Positions 62,702-64,000 of a stretch of DNA of 64,000 nt are shown one piece after another. The stretch spans positions 129,173 through 193,172 of the forward strand of contig DBYW01000034.1 of assembly GCA_002311645.1 (NCBI GenBank), read 5' to 3'. Numbering within the stretch: position 1 is the stretch's first letter; the number at the start of each line of letters is the position of its first letter. Below the pieces are notes generated by a model, which worked only from the letters and a program-made list of their open reading frames with translations, was not told the DNA's origin and did not search any database. Source of the stretch: Bacteroidales bacterium UBA1176. Lineage in GTDB: Bacteria > Bacteroidota > Bacteroidia > Bacteroidales > WCHB1-69. The translations under genes were made by a program, and so were the position numbers.

Positions 62702-62724
62702 AAAGTACTTTGCGCTGCAAAGTA
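62702..62724 (-). promoter_or_regulatory. Promoter and AAAGTACTTTG motif of the regulator operon
   Basis: AAAGTACTTTG (62702-62712), six bases, AAAGT (62719-62723). The span 62706-62724 reads TACTTTGC, 3 nt, GCAAAGTA, a perfect inverted repeat that overlaps the likely -7 element (TTACTTTG on the minus strand). It fits an operator for the encoded winged-helix regulator. Confidence 0.5.
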
Positions 62725-62764
62725 ACAAAAAAAATTTCAATTATGCAATAGTAGAAAATATAGT

Positions 62765-62935
62765 TTTTGGTCGTTGGCTGTTGGCTGTTGGAACTTTGAA
62801 CTATGGCTATGACAGTTGGACATTGAAACTTGAAACCTGAAACTTGAAACCTGAAACTTTGGACTATGACTATGAACTATAAGGTTGTTGGCTGTTGGCC
62901 GTTGATAATTAAGAAATTAAGGAGTTGAGAAATTA
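62765..62935. repeat. Low-complexity repeat stretch
   Basis: Runs of GTTGGCTGTTGG, of GAAACTTGAAACCTGAAACTT and of GAACTATGGCTATGA, then AATTAAGAAATTAAGG. No coding potential. Same unit types as the spacers at 7546 and 52704. Confidence 0.7.
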
Positions 62936-63231
62936 AGAGTTACAGAGACGGGTGTTCCTTCGAAACACGTATGAATGGGCAATGACAATGTAATTGAACC
63001 GGCCTCGAAGAGGCCTTCCTTTTTGTAACACCACACGAAGCGTAGCAAGTGTGGTGACGGGATGCGCGGCAACCCCTGGGATGGGGACGGTGCGCGGGGA
63101 AATCGCGGCGCGGGAGAACATTGATACGAGATTGTGCTTTGTTCGCCGCGAAACGGGAGTAGCGTTCAACGAGCGTGCGTGAGGGATTGAAGCGGAAATG
63201 ATTTTGGCGAGAATGGGTACCATTGCCGGTC

Positions 63232-63275
63232 GGAGGTTCCGCTTGACGCTTCGCGTCTCGCGGAATGGTGGTGGG
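63232..63275. repeat. CCACCATTCCG...CGGAACC dispersed hairpin, copy 3 (inverted)
   Basis: GGAGGTTCCGC (63232-63242), then GACGCTTCGCGTC stem, then GCGGAATGGTGGTGGG (63260-63275): the reverse complement of the units at 20976 and 57957. Confidence 0.55.
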
Positions 63276-63347
63276 CATTAAGCCAAAATCATTGGAGCGG
63301 AAAGCCCGACGGCGCGGCGGCGGGAATATCTGGTTTTATGCGTGATT

Positions 63348-63375
63348 GTAGAGACGCAATGCATTGCGTCTCTAC
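63348..63375. repeat. GTAGAGACG palindromic repeat, copy 5
   Basis: GTAGAGACGCAATG and CATTGCGTCTCTAC form a perfect 28-nt palindrome within the loop of a larger GC-rich inverted repeat. Confidence 0.85.
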
Positions 63376-63503
63376 GGAGCGGACGTGAGTTTTTGCCGCC
63401 GCGCCGGCACGCCCAAATAAAAAAAATGATGCAGAAGCCCTAATCTGTGCCATCAAGTTTATATTTTTCCCAAAAATTCATGGAGACACATTCACATTCC
63501 ATC

Positions 63504-63739
63504 ATCCCCGTCAGGGGATTCACATCTGTAAAACAAGACACATGTCCAATCACACAATCCCCGTAGGGGATCCATATCTGTAGAAAAGGGATGCCATCCG
63601 TGACCCAAAATCCCCGTCAGGGGATTCATATCCAACAGGTTACCAAAACATTATCGTATCCGTTATGCAACCCCTCACGGGGTTGTGGGACACAATGGAA
63701 ACGCCATCTGCTACAGATATGAAAGCCCTGACGGGCTTT
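63504..63739. repeat. Cluster of ATCCCCGT-GGGGAT hairpin repeats
   Basis: Five short hairpins: 63504-63519, 63557-63571 and 63610-63625 (ATCCCCGTCAGGGGAT type), 63669-63684 (AACCCCTCACGGGGTT) and 63722-63739 (AAAGCCCTGACGGGCTTT). The first three are followed by CATATCTGTAGAA-like words; the last has the inverted form CTACAGATATGAAAG before it. Spacing is irregular and spacers are short, so this is not a CRISPR array. No gene is seen in 62695-63860. Confidence 0.75.
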
Positions 63740-63860
63740 AGTGTGTCGAGATACAAGGTTCTGTGTACCCTGCTATATTATTGCATTTTCTTAAAAACAT
63801 CGCACCGCGTGATCCTATAATCCATGGGGACTATAAGACCGTAGATTTGACGATTGCGCC

Positions 63861-64000
63861 TTATTTCTTTTCGACGGAGAACCCGAATTTCCCGAGAATT
63901 TTACCCAACTCATAGTAGTGGCCGTGTGAGTAGGCAATCAGATGGGCGCGCCATAATTCCAGGGCGTCGGTTTTGGGGTTGAAGAGCTTTTCGGCGGCGT
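63861..64000 (-). CDS. C-terminal end of an unidentified protein
   Basis: Only the last 46 codons lie in the window; the gene enters from the right edge on the minus strand and stops at 63861-63863. It reads AAEKLFNPKTDALELWRAHL and then IAYSHGHYYELGKILGKFGF, ending SVEKK. No family recognised from so short a piece. Confidence 0.6.
   Translation of the reverse strand, partial: AAEKLFNPKTDALELWRAHLIAYSHGHYYELGKILGKFGFSVEKK

Larger units (their letters stand above)
63001..63406. repeat. GC-rich composite repeat region
   Basis: Starts with a terminator-like hairpin GGCCTC-GAA-GAGGCC (63001-63015) and T-rich tail on the plus strand. Then AATGATTTTGGC (63197-63208) and GCCAAAATCATT (63282-63293) enclose the dispersed unit at 63232. 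Arms CGGCGCGGCGGC (63310-63321) and GCCGCCGCGCCG (63395-63406) enclose the palindrome at 63348. Frames in it (such as RFNPSRTLVERYSRFAA) recur in misannotated Bacteroidetes proteins as I recall, so I call it non-coding. Could include a small RNA. Confidence 0.5.

Noticed and set aside
63504..63739. Possible CRISPR array
   Set aside because: Repeats are short hairpins of variable sequence and orientation with irregular spacing, and no cas genes are present.

Overview
The window looks like a chromosome segment of a Bacteroidetes (probably Bacteroidales) bacterium. Three things point there. Promoters are of the TAnnTTTG type, often TATCTTTG or TACTTTTG just before a gene, with few Shine-Dalgarno sites. 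Several secreted proteins end in a type IX secretion (T9SS) sorting domain. Typical Bacteroidetes genes are present: a gingipain-like C25 peptidase, FISUMP domains, a DUF4369 lipoprotein, a B12-dependent ribonucleotide reductase and a CreD operon. The genome also carries many short palindromic dispersed repeats. I cannot name the species.

Layout. 1-3.2 kb (minus): type III-like restriction subunit Res and the start of its methyltransferase Mod. 3.4-14.05 kb: accessory region with a truncated ORF6N gene, a gene broken by TAG, an unknown protein followed by an AAA+ ATPase, a YqiA-like esterase with an extra domain, LRR and WG-repeat proteins, a small phage-type protein, an N-formylglutamate amidohydrolase and a coiled-coil protein. 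It is bracketed by two inverted copies of a 115-nt leader that looks like a structured RNA. 14.2-18.6 kb (minus): C25 peptidase, surE and a small membrane protein. 18.8-20.6 kb: 5-formyl-THF cyclo-ligase and pepT. 21.1-30.5 kb (minus): a 2942-residue surface protein (collagen-like, tail-fibre-like and FISUMP parts) and a small T9SS-sorted protein. 30.7-36.7 kb (minus): LutA-like protein, nrdJ, fabD, metK. 36.8-41.5 kb: DUF1846 protein, C69 dipeptidase, flippase. 41.7-44.8 kb (minus): two lipoproteins, cinA and a Xer recombinase. 44.9-52.7 kb: subtilisin-like T9SS protease, tRNA-Phe, nitrilase, S41 protease, dnaG, YitT protein, MIP18-type Fe-S protein. 52.7-53.6 kb: gene and element remnants. 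53.6-60.2 kb: secreted T9SS locus, including a metalloprotease whose sorting domain is out of frame. 60.4-62.7 kb (minus): membrane protein, regulator, creD. 62.7-63.9 kb: repeat-rich stretch. 63.9 kb to the end: the tail of an unidentified gene.

How it fits together. Housekeeping operons (nucleotide, fatty acid, SAM and folate metabolism, replication) alternate with secreted or surface proteins that would use a T9SS encoded elsewhere, and with accessory DNA. The most unusual items are the paired 115-nt leader, the metalloprotease whose frame shifts in or just after a dispersed hairpin repeat, a motif shared by the two promoter regions of the CreD cluster, and the giant chimeric surface protein that lacks a sorting domain but lies next to a small protein that has one.
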